A DNA stretch of 50,092 nt from Rhodospirillaceae bacterium (GTDB lineage: Bacteria; Pseudomonadota; Alphaproteobacteria; Rhodospirillales; UBA2165), in NCBI GenBank assembly GCA_002723345.1, contig PBNV01000027.1:1-50092 (forward strand), in the 5' to 3' direction. A program made the translations under genes and the position numbers. This document shows positions 34,841-44,043 of this stretch, piece by piece; the stretch's first letter is position 1; every line of letters starts with the position of its first letter. The notes beneath the pieces were generated by a model. It was not told the origin of the DNA. It did no database searches and saw only the letters and a list, made by a program, of their open reading frames with translations.

Positions 34841-37735
34841 TTGACGCCGCCGATTGACACACCCGATGATCTTCCGCCAGATGACGTAGCTTCTGCCGGA
34901 TACGATGGTCCGCCGGATGACCCGCCGGAAGAGGGTGGGGGTAGTGTGCCTCCAGGCGGTGATATCTCGCCGATCAACATTGAAGATGAGATGAAGAGTT
35001 CTTACCTCGATTACGCCATGAGCGTGATTGTGAGCCGAGCTCTGCCAGATGTGCGCGATGGCTTGAAACCTGTCCATCGGCGCATCATCTATGCGATGAA
35101 GGAAGGGGGATATGATTACAACCGCCCCTTCCGGAAATCGGCTCGTATTGTCGGTGATGTTATGGGTAAGTATCACCCCCATGGCGATTCAGCGATCTAC
35201 GATGCCATGGTGCGAATGGCGCAAGACTTCTCGATGCGTTTGCCGCTTATTCAGGGGCAAGGCAATTTTGGATCAATGGACGGCGACCGGGCTGCTGCTA
35301 TGCGCTACACCGAAGCCCGCCTGGCCCGATCCGCCCATTCCCTGATCGAGGATATTGACAATGACACGGTCGAATTCCAGCCCAATTACGATGACTCCAT
35401 GCGGGAACCGTCTGTCTTGCCCGCCCAATATCCCAACCTGCTTGTCAATGGGGCGGGGGGAATCGCCGTGGGGATGGCGACCAACATACCCCCGCACAAT
35501 TTGGGCGAGGTGATCGACGCCTGCTGTGCTGTCATAGACAACCCGGACATTACCATCGATGAGTTGATTGAACACCACATCCAGGGGCCGGATTTCCCAA
35601 CCGGTGGCATCATTCTGGGGCGTAGCGGCATCGCTCAGGCTTTTCACACCGGGCGGGGTTCTGTCCCTATACGTGGCCGTGCCACTGTTGAAGAATTTGG
35701 TAAGAACCGCGAAGCCATCATCATCACGGAAGTACCTTATCAAGTTAATAAATCTCGTATGATCGAAATTATAGCGGAAGCAGTGCGAGATAAAAAAATT
35801 GACGGAGTTTCCGACATTCGTGATGAGTCGGACCGGGATGGCGTCCGTGTCGTCGTCGAAGTTAAGCGGGACTCCATGGCCGATGTGGTTTTGAATCAGC
35901 TGTATAAATTTTCACCCCTGCAGACTAGTTTCGGTGTCAATATGCTTGCGCTAAATGGTGGCCGGCCGGAGATGCTCAATCTCAAGCAAATCCTCCGCGC
36001 CTTCATTGACTTTCGCGAAGAGGTCATTACCCGCCGGACGGCCCACGAACTTGGAAAAGCCCGTCAGCGGGCGCATGTCATGGCTGGACTGGCCGTGGCC
36101 GTTGAGAATATTGACCCAGTGATAGAACTGATCCGTAATGCGAAAGACGGAGATGATGCCCGCATTAAACTAATGGCCAAGCCTTGGCCTGCAAATGACA
36201 TCGCGCCGCTCATTGAGCTGATCGGCGACCCGGCTCATCGGATCGTCGACGGCGTCTATCTACTCTCCGAGGATCAGGCAAAAGCTATTCTTGATCTTCG
36301 TCTGCAGCGACTTACCGGGCTTGAGCGGGAGAAAATCGCGGCAGATCTTAAGGAGTTGTGTGACAAAATCACCGAGTATCTCGCCATCCTGGCTGACAAG
36401 GCTATGCTCTTTACGATTTTGCGTGAAGAATTGCTCGAGATGCGCGAGCAGTTTGCCAATGATCGCCGCACATCGATTGAGGAAAATGAGCTCGAGCAGG
36501 ACATTGAAGATCTGATTCAACAGGAAGATATGGTCGTGACCGTATCTGATGCGGGCTATATCAAGCGGGTGCCGCTCTCTGCATATCGGGCGCAAAACCG
36601 GGGAGGTAAGGGCCGCTCCGGCATGAGCACGCGGGACGAAGATTTCGTGTCAAATGTTTTCGTTGCCCACACCCACCAGCCGTTACTGTTCTTCTCTACC
36701 AGCGGCATGGTCTATAAGCTGAAAGTCTACAAACTGCCTCAAGGGACGCCTCAGGCGCGCGGAAAAGCATTGGTTAATGTACTTCCCCTGGATGACGGAG
36801 AAACCATCACCACGGTGATGGCGCTACCAGAAGACGAAGACAGTTGGGCCAGCCTTTTTGTTATGTTCGCCACGGCTTCGGGCGGTGTGCGACGCAACCG
36901 GCTGAGTGATTTCACCAATGTCATGGCGAACGGTAAGATCGCTATGAAGTTGGCGGATGGGGACCATCTCGTCGGCGCCCGGGTCTTCGAGGAAGCAGAC
37001 AATGTTTTTCTCGCGACCCGCCAAGGGAAGTGTGTGCGTTTCCCGGTTACTGATGTACGGGTTTTCAGCGGTCGGACATCCCAAGGGGTTCGCGGCATCA
37101 ATCTAGCGGACGGTGATGAGGTGATCGCGATGTCCGGTCTTAAACATGTGGAGACGGAAGTATCGGTAAGGGATGAATATTTGAGGGCAGTGAATGCCGG
37201 CCGGCGTCTTGCCGGCGGGGACTACACGGATCGTGAGGGTGATAAAGCGCGGGATGAAGAGCTCGCAGGCGCGCTGGAGCACCCCGAATTTACTGAAATG
37301 GCGCTGGAAGAGGAATTCATCCTGACTGTGACCGCGGACGGCATGGGTAAACGGACGTCGGCTTATGACTACCGTATTTCAAAACGTGGAGGGAAAGGTA
37401 TCGACAGCATTGACCTCAAGCGTGGCGAGGGAACCTCGACGGAGGTAGTGGCGACCCTTCCCGTTCTGCCGACAGATGAGCTTGTTATGGTCTCTGACGG
37501 TGGACAATTGATACGATTGCCCATCGATGGTATCAGCTTCACGGGTCGAACAGCTAGAGGCGTCACCTTATTCCGTGTCTCAGGTAATGAAAAAGTGGTC
37601 TCTATAAGCCGGATCCGTGATGTTGACGGCGGGAGTGAGGCCGTTGAAAGTGCGGTAGAAGACGCTGATCAGGCAGAATTTGCTGAAAAAGTTACCGCAA
37701 AAGAAGCCATTGAAGGTGCAACAATCAAAGACTAG
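34841..37735 (+). CDS. gyrA: DNA gyrase subunit A
   Basis: A 964-residue type II topoisomerase subunit that cuts and reseals DNA. The start is a TTG at 34841 with AAGGA 8 nt upstream. The first 40 or so residues (Pro/Asp/Gly-rich, [18 protein letters not shown]) are an added tail before the usual [40 protein letters not shown] keeps the Ser and Asp (E. coli 83 and 87) whose loss gives quinolone resistance, and RAAAMRYTE holds the catalytic Tyr. [10 protein letters not shown] is the GyrA box. The C-terminal beta-pinwheel carries a charged insert (about 775-810, [20 protein letters not shown] region) of the kind known from alphaproteobacteria. Confidence 0.98.
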   Translation: MTPPIDTPDDLPPDDVASAGYDGPPDDPPEEGGGSVPPGGDISPINIEDEMKSSYLDYAMSVIVSRALPDVRDGLKPVHRRIIYAMKEGGYDYNRPFRKSARIVGDVMGKYHPHGDSAIYDAMVRMAQDFSMRLPLIQGQGNFGSMDGDRAAAMRYTEARLARSAHSLIEDIDNDTVEFQPNYDDSMREPSVLPAQYPNLLVNGAGGIAVGMATNIPPHNLGEVIDACCAVIDNPDITIDELIEHHIQGPDFPTGGIILGRSGIAQAFHTGRGSVPIRGRATVEEFGKNREAIIITEVPYQVNKSRMIEIIAEAVRDKKIDGVSDIRDESDRDGVRVVVEVKRDSMADVVLNQLYKFSPLQTSFGVNMLALNGGRPEMLNLKQILRAFIDFREEVITRRTAHELGKARQRAHVMAGLAVAVENIDPVIELIRNAKDGDDARIKLMAKPWPANDIAPLIELIGDPAHRIVDGVYLLSEDQAKAILDLRLQRLTGLEREKIAADLKELCDKITEYLAILADKAMLFTILREELLEMREQFANDRRTSIEENELEQDIEDLIQQEDMVVTVSDAGYIKRVPLSAYRAQNRGGKGRSGMSTRDEDFVSNVFVAHTHQPLLFFSTSGMVYKLKVYKLPQGTPQARGKALVNVLPLDDGETITTVMALPEDEDSWASLFVMFATASGGVRRNRLSDFTNVMANGKIAMKLADGDHLVGARVFEEADNVFLATRQGKCVRFPVTDVRVFSGRTSQGVRGINLADGDEVIAMSGLKHVETEVSVRDEYLRAVNAGRRLAGGDYTDREGDKARDEELAGALEHPEFTEMALEEEFILTVTADGMGKRTSAYDYRISKRGGKGIDSIDLKRGEGTSTEVVATLPVLPTDELVMVSDGGQLIRLPIDGISFTGRTARGVTLFRVSGNEKVVSISRIRDVDGGSEAVESAVEDADQAEFAEKVTAKEAIEGATIKD

Positions 37736-37773
37736 ACAAGCGTTGCTCTTTTTAGACGAGGAGAAACCGGACC

Positions 37774-38289
37774 ATGTCCGACCGGACGGGAATTTACCCC
37801 GGAACTTTTGATCCAGTGACCAATGGGCACATGGATATTATCAATCGCGCGGCCAGTGTTGTGGACTGTCTGATTGTCGGGGTCGCCATCAATGCCGGGA
37901 AGGGACCGCTTTTTTCAGTCAATGAACGGGTCGAGATGGTTGCCGGAGAGATTGAAGAGACGCTTGGAAATCATCAATGTGTTGTGAAGGTCCAATCCTT
38001 CGATGGTCTGTTGACGGACTTTGCCTCTAGTTGTGGGGCATCCCTCATCTTCCGCGGGTTGCGGGCCGTTTCTGATTTCGAATACGAGTTTCAAATGACT
38101 GGCATGAACATCAAGCTCAATCCTGATATTGAAACCGTGTTTCTCATGGCGTCCGAGGGGGAACAGTTCATCTCCTCCCGATTGGTAAAGGAAATCGGTA
38201 GCCTTGGGGGTGATATCAGCCATTTTGTAAGCTCCCGCGTCCGCGAGCGTATGTTAACAAAATTTGGGAAGGCCGAGGCAGTGGGATGA
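37774..38289 (+). CDS. coaD: Phosphopantetheine adenylyltransferase
   Basis: A 171-residue enzyme of coenzyme A synthesis joining ATP and 4'-phosphopantetheine. GIYPGTFDPVTNGHMDIINR (about 6-25) carries the TxGH nucleotidyl-transfer motif, and the distal EQFISSRLVKEIGSLGGDIS (about 129-148) carries the ISSxxVKE motif. Full length, ordinary start with GAGGAGAAA about 12 nt upstream. It follows gyrA by 38 nt, the standard alphaproteobacterial order. Confidence 0.97.
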   Translation: MSDRTGIYPGTFDPVTNGHMDIINRAASVVDCLIVGVAINAGKGPLFSVNERVEMVAGEIEETLGNHQCVVKVQSFDGLLTDFASSCGASLIFRGLRAVSDFEYEFQMTGMNIKLNPDIETVFLMASEGEQFISSRLVKEIGSLGGDISHFVSSRVRERMLTKFGKAEAVG

Positions 38290-38313
38290 GATGTTGAGAT
38301 GTGACAATAAATC

Positions 38314-38353
38314 TTATGGCGGTTCCATTTTGAATTGGATGATCCTGCCATAA
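38314..38353 (+). terminator. Possible terminator after coaD
   Basis: TTATGGC (38314-38320) pairs with GCCATAA (38347-38353) with some internal pairing (TTCCA with TGG), followed by AAATTTC. It stands 25 nt after the coaD stop. The T run after the stem is poor, so this is tentative. A second small stem, CGGTCA/TGACCG, lies at 38368-38389. Confidence 0.35.
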
Positions 38354-38491
38354 AATTTCACCACAAACGGTCATTTCCCGTATTGACCGCGTCAGCCCGC
38401 CTGCGTATCTTTCGCCGGCGTGGATCAGACAATCAGACTCGGACTGGCAGGCGAGATAACACACGTCTAATACATGGTAAAGACCAAGGTG

Positions 38492-38567
38492 GGGCGCATA
38501 GCTCAGTCGGTAGAGCATTCGCCTTTTAAGCGACAGGTCCTAGGTTCGAATCCTAGTGCGCCCACCA
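38492..38567 (+). tRNA. tRNA-Lys (anticodon TTT)
   Basis: A full 76-nt cloverleaf with CCA encoded. Acceptor GGGCGCA pairs with TGCGCCC, D stem GCTC/GAGC, anticodon loop CTTTTAA (anticodon TTT), T arm CTAGG-TTCGAAT-CCTAG. The outer pair of the anticodon stem (T27-C43) is mismatched; the other four are good. It reads lysine codons AAA and AAG. No integrase or att-like repeat lies beside it. Confidence 0.96.
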
Positions 38568-38922
38568 CTCACTCACCCCTCCCCTTATCCCCTGAATGCC
38601 AAATCTACCCGCCAAAGTCTTATGTGCAGGGCGCCAGTCGATTTGATCGATCACTCATTCGGTGGCGTGTTCGTTAGCTATAGAGGTTTCAACAACGTTA
38701 AGGCTCCGCATCGCAGATAGGCCGGCTTTTAATGCTGGTACCGTAAAGCAATGTATTACGTAACCGACTGACCCGAGGCTGGGGCAAGCGGTAAACCTTG
38801 GACCCTGAGCGCTCTAATATATGCAATCTGACTAATAGTTTACTTTTGGCTCTATTATGCGGCGTTGCACTGTATTATTTCCCCGATTATTGTTACCCCA
38901 TTGTTAGCGGGGGAGAGTTCTT
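38568..38922. other. 355-nt intergenic region between tRNA-Lys and the BASS transporter gene
   Basis: No credible frame, RNA or repeat. Just before the next gene, CCCC (38896-38899) can pair with the GGGG of its ribosome site (38909-38912), which might limit translation. The AT-rich stretch at about 38820-38890 is the likeliest promoter zone. Confidence 0.45.
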
Positions 38923-39792
38923 ATGGAAGAAGGCAGTGTAGTCACACAAATTTTTCTACCAATTTCTCTGGCCTTCATTATGTTTTCTGTTGGCCTAGAG
39001 CTGACCGTAGATGATTTTAAACGTGTCGTTGTTCAGCCTAAGGACTTCATCATTGGAGCAATAAGCCAAATCATTCTCCTACCGTTGGTGGCGTTCCTTC
39101 TTTTATCTATCTGGGACATTCAACCGGCCTTGGCCGTCGGAGTGATGATTATCGCTGCTTGTCCTGGCGGTGTGACTTCGAACTTGCTGACCTATCTCGC
39201 TCGAGGGGACACGGCCCTCTCTGTTTCCCTGACGGCGATCATCAGCCTATTGGCTGTTCTAACATTGCCATTTATCGTGGGATTTTCGATCCATTATTTT
39301 ATGGACGATGCTACAGCGCCAGAATTATCCGTTGGGAAAACGATAATTGGTGTCTTTTTGATAACAACAGTGCCAGTTGTAATCGGCATGATTGTCAAAA
39401 AATATGCACCAGTTTTTGCTGCAAGATTTGAAGGGGTTGCTCGGGTGATCGCTTCCATTTTATTCGTCGTGATTATCATTGGGGCGGTCGTTGGTGAGCG
39501 TGAGAATATTATAGAATATTTCAAACAAGCAGGCCCTGTGACGCTGACTTTAAATATCGTGATGATGTTGATGGCGGCAGCCCTGGCACGTTTTGGTGGG
39601 CTGGGGCGCGCTCAAAGAATTGCGATTACTGTAGAATGCGGGCTTCAAAATGGAACTCTAGCGATCTTTGTGGCAGCGACACTGATTGGAAATACGGCCA
39701 TGATGGTACCGGGTGGTATCTACAGCCTTCTCATGTTCGGAACAGCCATACTTTATCTCCTCTTGCTGAAACGGCAAGCCATGGCACGATAG
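38923..39792 (+). CDS. Bile acid:sodium symporter (BASS) family transporter
   Basis: A 289-residue inner-membrane protein with nine or ten hydrophobic segments. The opening MFSVGLELTVDDFKRVVVQP (about 20-39) and VMIIAACPGGVTSNLLTYLA (about 74-93) are the conserved BASS segments with the crossover-helix Gly/Pro/Asn residues; EXGXQNXXLA is seen as ECGLQNGTLAI (about 239-249). Family members import bile acids, sulfated steroids, pyruvate or other organic anions with sodium. A strong GGGGGAGAG site precedes the ATG. An arylsulfotransferase-like gene follows after 148 nt. Confidence 0.9.
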   Translation: MEEGSVVTQIFLPISLAFIMFSVGLELTVDDFKRVVVQPKDFIIGAISQIILLPLVAFLLLSIWDIQPALAVGVMIIAACPGGVTSNLLTYLARGDTALSVSLTAIISLLAVLTLPFIVGFSIHYFMDDATAPELSVGKTIIGVFLITTVPVVIGMIVKKYAPVFAARFEGVARVIASILFVVIIIGAVVGERENIIEYFKQAGPVTLTLNIVMMLMAAALARFGGLGRAQRIAITVECGLQNGTLAIFVAATLIGNTAMMVPGGIYSLLMFGTAILYLLLLKRQAMAR

Positions 39793-39940
39793 GTGAGCTC
39801 TTGGGTCCGGTTTTGCCCAGCCAAAGGGGAGGTGCCCTTTGCGTTTTTCACCCCGCGTAAATTTTAATTTTCTCTCGGGACGAGGGCAGCCAATATCTTT
39901 ACAATAAAATCTTAATAATGACAGATCACGGGGGATACCA

Positions 39941-41002
39941 ATGCGGCCACGTAACTTTGGACTGAGGGTGAGCGAGCCGGGGGCGACGGAGGGGTTTACG
40001 CTGTATTCTCCATTATGGAGACCAAAAACCTTTTTGCTGAATATGGACGGCGAGGTTGTTCATGAGTGGGACCTACCTGGAAACCCTGGTGGTTATGCCC
40101 GTCTCTTACCCAGCGGAAACCTGTTTTATAGTTCTAACGTTGAGTCGGACGATAAACCGCCTTTTGAGGGCGGAGCAAAGGGTGGATTAATCCGCGAGGT
40201 GGATTGGGATGGTAATGTTCTTGTCGAGCATTTTGATGGTTGGCAGCACCACGATCTTCGACGCCTCCACAATGGTAATATCTTATATTGCTCTTGGGAA
40301 ATCATGCCCGAAGAACATGCGAAACGGGTCCGGGGTGGCATCCCTGGTTCTGAACTACCAGAGGGAATTGTTAACGACGTTTTACGTGAGGTGACACCTG
40401 AAGGAGACCTAGTTTGGGAATGGCATGCCTATGAGATGGATATTGAGGATTATCCGCTTCACCCCTTATGTCCTCGCAGGGTTTGGGCTTGGATGAATAC
40501 ATGTGCTCCATTAACAAACGGAGATGTTCTTATCAGCTTACGACAAATCAACACCCTGGCTATTATCGATCGACAGACGAATAAGTTGCGGTGGGTTCGG
40601 CGAGATGACTCTTGGGGCCATCAGCATGACGCCCAAATGCTTGATAATGGAAACATTATGCTATTTGCCAACGGCATGAACACTGCGGTGCCACACCCAC
40701 ACTCCTATATTACGGAGTTCAATCCAGATACTAACGAAACTGTATGGGAGTATCGGGATGATCCAGCCACGTTTTTCTATTCTCACCATATAAGCGGTGC
40801 AGAGAGGTTGTGGACAGGCAATACCCTGATTTGCGAAGGTTCATTTGGCCGATTATTTGAGGTCACGCCAGCGGGGGAGATTGTTTGGGAGTTTGTTAAC
40901 CCGTATTTTGATTCGATGTTTATGGGTGATACGGTAAATTGGGTATTTCGAGCATTTAGATACTCGGCAGATTCTCCCGAGATAGCTGGCAGGGCCTCTT
41001 AA
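39941..41002 (+). CDS. Arylsulfotransferase-like beta-propeller protein
   Basis: A 353-residue protein of repeated WEW- and DGNI-type blades: VVHEWDLPGNPGGYARLLPS (about 39-58), DGWQHHDLRRLHNGNILYCS (about 99-118), LVWEWHAYEM (about 156-165), WGHQHDAQMLDNGNIMLFAN (about 224-243). These match the arylsulfotransferase (ASST) propeller, whose enzymes move sulfate from aryl esters to phenols using His. The His in HHDLRRL, WGHQHD and SHHISG are candidate active-site residues. Unlike periplasmic ASSTs, no signal peptide is visible, so a cytoplasmic place or a different chemistry is likely. The substrate is unknown. Confidence 0.75.
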   Translation: MRPRNFGLRVSEPGATEGFTLYSPLWRPKTFLLNMDGEVVHEWDLPGNPGGYARLLPSGNLFYSSNVESDDKPPFEGGAKGGLIREVDWDGNVLVEHFDGWQHHDLRRLHNGNILYCSWEIMPEEHAKRVRGGIPGSELPEGIVNDVLREVTPEGDLVWEWHAYEMDIEDYPLHPLCPRRVWAWMNTCAPLTNGDVLISLRQINTLAIIDRQTNKLRWVRRDDSWGHQHDAQMLDNGNIMLFANGMNTAVPHPHSYITEFNPDTNETVWEYRDDPATFFYSHHISGAERLWTGNTLICEGSFGRLFEVTPAGEIVWEFVNPYFDSMFMGDTVNWVFRAFRYSADSPEIAGRAS

Positions 41003-41035
41003 AAATCGCGAATTAGCCGGCACGGGGAATGATGG

Positions 41036-42343
41036 TTAAGCTGTATCTAATAGACTCCCTGGCTCGGATTTAATGTGTAAGTCGCGCTGAGGAAAGGGCA
41101 TTTGAATGCGAGCTTTTTTGAAACGTCTCCAGACCTCAAGATATATCTCACTCGACACGTTCGCGATTCCGTTTTGTGGATCATTTACCCAAACACGAAG
41201 TTCTAGGTCTATCGAACTTTCACCAAATCCGCGTACCAAGCATTTGGGAGGCTGAGAGGAGATAACACGTTCGACGCTCTCTGCTGCTTCGATGCTGATC
41301 CGGATTGCTTCAGGTAGGTCCGTCGCGTAATCGACCCCAATGGCTAGGCGGACGCGCACATTATTGTCTGAACGGGTCCAGTTGGCGACCCGTTGAGTAA
41401 TGATCTCCTCATTTGGTATCAGGTGCTCAATACCATCTTGTGTAATTACTGAGACATATCGCCCGCCGAGGGAATTTATTCGACCATAGGTTGCACCAAC
41501 CTCGATAACGTCGCCCGGTTTAATTGATTTATCCATTAAAATCAGTATTCCAGTGAAGAGATTGGATATAGATTTTTGCAGCCCCAGACCAACGCCAACG
41601 CCTAAGGCTCCGGAGAATACGGCAAAGGCCGTCAGGTCGATGCCCACTATGCTGAGTCCCGCTGCCAGAGCAATAATTACCAAGACTATCTTGAGGACTT
41701 TGGTTACCAGCACTTGCAAGGATGGGGTAACGTTGGGCAATGCCTTAATGCGCTGTTCTAGAAGCCTGGAAGTGAGTGCCGCCAGCCAAAGTAAAATGGC
41801 AAGCGACATCATACCTTTGATAACCAGAAGGGCGGAAATTCGGAGGTCGCCGAGAGTAATACCAAGGCTATCCAGGAACGCCATGGCGGGGTCTAGCAGG
41901 TGTAGTATGTTGAGGGCCGCAACAATCCATGCAGCGACCGATATTAAATTTGACCAGGTTTTATTTGGAATCAGAACCGTCGTGAGGCGGATTATTATCC
42001 ATGCCGTTAGGAGACTGACTGTCACCGTGATTAAGTGATGCGGCGCTTTGGCGAAGCCCGCCACTAGTCCAGACATGTAAAGAATAAGCAGCCAGGCAAG
42101 GGGGAGAGTGAGAGGACACAGAGTGTCACCGGCTTTTGTAAGCCAATTGTCCGCTCCCCGCCAATGCGTTAGCCATGTTATCAAACTCATGGATTGTTTT
42201 CGTACGAGATAGGCGGCAAAAAAGGCTAAAAGGATGAAAATTACTTGTCCGAGTGTGCTAAGAACAAAAATTTCCGCCAATAGCCAATCTTTTAAAGCAA
42301 CGGCCTGAATTTCTAAAAATTTTGTATCGATCAGTTTCTGCAT
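41036..42343 (-). CDS. MscS-type mechanosensitive channel
   Basis: A 435-residue membrane protein. I use the ATG at 42343 with GGAG 6 nt upstream; the frame opens 4 codons earlier at a TTG. Several hydrophobic helices (about 25-240) are followed by the pore helix and beta domain: LTAFAVFSGALGVGVGLGLQ (about 249-268), then KPGDVIEVGATYGRINSLGG (about 292-311), then VSVITQDGIEHLIPNEEI. These are MscS/PF00924 hallmarks (Gly/Ala-rich TM3). It would release solutes on osmotic downshock. The long N-terminal part resembles the larger MscS relatives. Confidence 0.9.
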   Translation of the reverse strand: MQKLIDTKFLEIQAVALKDWLLAEIFVLSTLGQVIFILLAFFAAYLVRKQSMSLITWLTHWRGADNWLTKAGDTLCPLTLPLAWLLILYMSGLVAGFAKAPHHLITVTVSLLTAWIIIRLTTVLIPNKTWSNLISVAAWIVAALNILHLLDPAMAFLDSLGITLGDLRISALLVIKGMMSLAILLWLAALTSRLLEQRIKALPNVTPSLQVLVTKVLKIVLVIIALAAGLSIVGIDLTAFAVFSGALGVGVGLGLQKSISNLFTGILILMDKSIKPGDVIEVGATYGRINSLGGRYVSVITQDGIEHLIPNEEIITQRVANWTRSDNNVRVRLAIGVDYATDLPEAIRISIEAAESVERVISSQPPKCLVRGFGESSIDLELRVWVNDPQNGIANVSSEIYLEVWRRFKKARIQMPFPQRDLHIKSEPGSLLDTA

Positions 42344-42464
42344 CGGGGGCTCCAACCTCGATACGCTCTTACCTTCTCCGCCCCTAATATTCGCTTAACA
42401 TCGTGCAAGGCTGGAAACGGTAAATTTCTTAGATATACTCTCGATAAAATGTTGGAGTGTTAAA

Positions 42465-42863
42465 ATGAGCAAATTACGCCACATTGCGATGCAGGTTCCT
42501 GACTTGGAAAAGGCCGCCGAATTTTACCAGTCGGTATTCGAGATGGAGCGGGTCCACGAGGCTATTTCTCCCATTGGGAATGCAATCAGCCTGTCGGACG
42601 GTGTGATAAACTTAACCCTCCTCAATTTTCCTGACGGAACGGGCGGCATGCTTCATGACCAGGACTGGGCCGGTTTACACCATTTCGGATTTGTTGTTGA
42701 GGACAAAGATGCTGTGGGACAGAAAATCGAGGAGTTGGGCGGCCAATATTTCATGGAACTGCCCGAATATCCGGGTGTCGATGCGGAAACAAAATACAAA
42801 GACGTTAACGGTGTCGTGTTCGACGTATCCGAACACAACTGGCCTCTCGAACGTAAATCTTAA
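42465..42863 (+). CDS. VOC-superfamily (glyoxalase-like) protein
   Basis: A 132-residue vicinal-oxygen-chelate protein. MSKLRHIAMQVPDLEKAAEF (1-20) supplies the first metal His, LHHFGFVVED (about 69-78) the second, and a C-terminal Glu or Asp in GVVFDVSEH (about 116-124) the third, in the lactoylglutathione-lyase/extradiol-dioxygenase pattern. Such proteins are lyases, dioxygenases or epimerases. The stop abuts the ATG of the enolase-superfamily gene (TAA then ATG), so the two are almost certainly co-translated and act together, but the substrate is unknown. Confidence 0.87.
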   Translation: MSKLRHIAMQVPDLEKAAEFYQSVFEMERVHEAISPIGNAISLSDGVINLTLLNFPDGTGGMLHDQDWAGLHHFGFVVEDKDAVGQKIEELGGQYFMELPEYPGVDAETKYKDVNGVVFDVSEHNWPLERKS

Positions 42864-44039
42864 ATGCAAATCCTCTCTGCCAGCGAAAAGACCGTTTCAA
42901 TCGGTAGCGGAACGGCTAATGCGGCAATTTCTCTTGAAAACATGACCGCCAGTGCTGTTGCCGTGCAGGTAGAGACAAAGAATGGACGGTTTACGGGGCT
43001 AGGGTTTTCTTCGTATGGCCGTTATGGACATGGCGGGCTTCTGCGAGAGCGTTTTATTCCACGCCTCAGAGCGGCGCAGGATCAGGAACTGCTAGACGGT
43101 AACGGAACTTTTGACCCCGAGAAAGCCTGGGCGGTTCTCATGAAGGATGAGAAAGATGGCGGCCACGGCGAGCGTTCGGGTGCCGTCGGTGTGCTCGAAA
43201 TGGCTCTGTGGGATGCTTATGCCAAATCCCAGGACATGCCCGTCTGGGGCCTTCTAGCTGAGACATTTGGTCATATTGAAGATCCCGGGCCCGCAGTCGG
43301 TAAGTGTCCAATATATGCGAGTGGTGGGCACTATCTCCTGTCAAGCGACGATGCTGGTGGCGTGGCCGATGAAGCCAAGCGATCATTTGATAATGGTTAC
43401 GCATACTTCAAACTAAAGGTCGGTGGGGCACCCGAGAGCACTGATCTCGCCCGCATACACGCCGCAATCGAAGTCGCGGGAAGCCCAAGCCTTGTTGCCG
43501 TGGACGCCAACGGTATGCTCGGTGGTGAGGGGAGTTCGAGCCGGCTGGACGCCCTAGACCGTTGCGGACTTGGCTGGATCGAAGAGCCTGTTTCTCCCCT
43601 TGATTTTAATGGCTTGGCCGGGTGCGCAGGTAGTTTGGATACTTCTATTGCCACCGGGGAAAATATTTTCTCCGAGGCGGATGCCGCCAATTTGCTGCTT
43701 TACGGTGGGCTTAGGGCCGGTAAGGATAAACTACAAATGGATCCTCTTCTAAGTTATGGCGTGATAGAATATATGCGCATGATCCAATTTGCTGAAAGCC
43801 GGGGCTGGTCTCGTCGGGATTTTCACCCCCATGCCGGTCATCAAATGGCACTTCATATGGTGGCGGGTCTGGGGCTTGGCAGTCACGAGACAGCATCTGT
43901 GCACGGCGGGCCCTTCTCTGGTGTAGATGAGGGAACGCGCATAGAGAATGGAATTGCTATAGTAAATGACGCTCCGGGGTTAGGGATTGAGTACAAGCCA
44001 TCTCTATACAGGTATTTCGATGGGCTGCTCGCGGGCTAA
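42864..44039 (+). CDS. D-tartrate-dehydratase-like enolase-superfamily enzyme
   Basis: A 391-residue mandelate-racemase/muconate-lactonising-type enzyme. The motifs are those of the D-tartrate dehydratase group: GRYGHGGLLRERF (about 51-63), DGGHGERSGAVG (about 97-108), catalytic YFKLKVGG (about 179-186), metal ligands in LVAVDANGM (about 210-218), GWIEEPV (about 236-242) and ATGENIF (about 264-270), and HPHAGHQMALHMVAGLGLG (about 320-338) with the catalytic His. I recall the Bradyrhizobium protein as strongly similar, so an alpha-hydroxy-acid dehydratase is likely, but the substrate could differ. It begins the base after the VOC stop and converges on the dioxygenase beta gene. Confidence 0.85.
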   Translation: MQILSASEKTVSIGSGTANAAISLENMTASAVAVQVETKNGRFTGLGFSSYGRYGHGGLLRERFIPRLRAAQDQELLDGNGTFDPEKAWAVLMKDEKDGGHGERSGAVGVLEMALWDAYAKSQDMPVWGLLAETFGHIEDPGPAVGKCPIYASGGHYLLSSDDAGGVADEAKRSFDNGYAYFKLKVGGAPESTDLARIHAAIEVAGSPSLVAVDANGMLGGEGSSSRLDALDRCGLGWIEEPVSPLDFNGLAGCAGSLDTSIATGENIFSEADAANLLLYGGLRAGKDKLQMDPLLSYGVIEYMRMIQFAESRGWSRRDFHPHAGHQMALHMVAGLGLGSHETASVHGGPFSGVDEGTRIENGIAIVNDAPGLGIEYKPSLYRYFDGLLAG

Positions 44040-44043
44040 GAAT

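Noticed and set aside
35100..35300. Quinolone-resistance change in GyrA
   Set aside because: The Ser and Asp at the E. coli 83 and 87 positions are both kept (GDSAIYD).
38474..38677. 67-codon frame across the tRNA-Lys gene
   Set aside because: Runs through the cloverleaf; an artefact of the tRNA.
38492..38922. tRNA-Lys as an integration site for a mobile element
   Set aside because: No integrase, no repeat of the tRNA 3' end and no phage-like genes in the following 11 kb.
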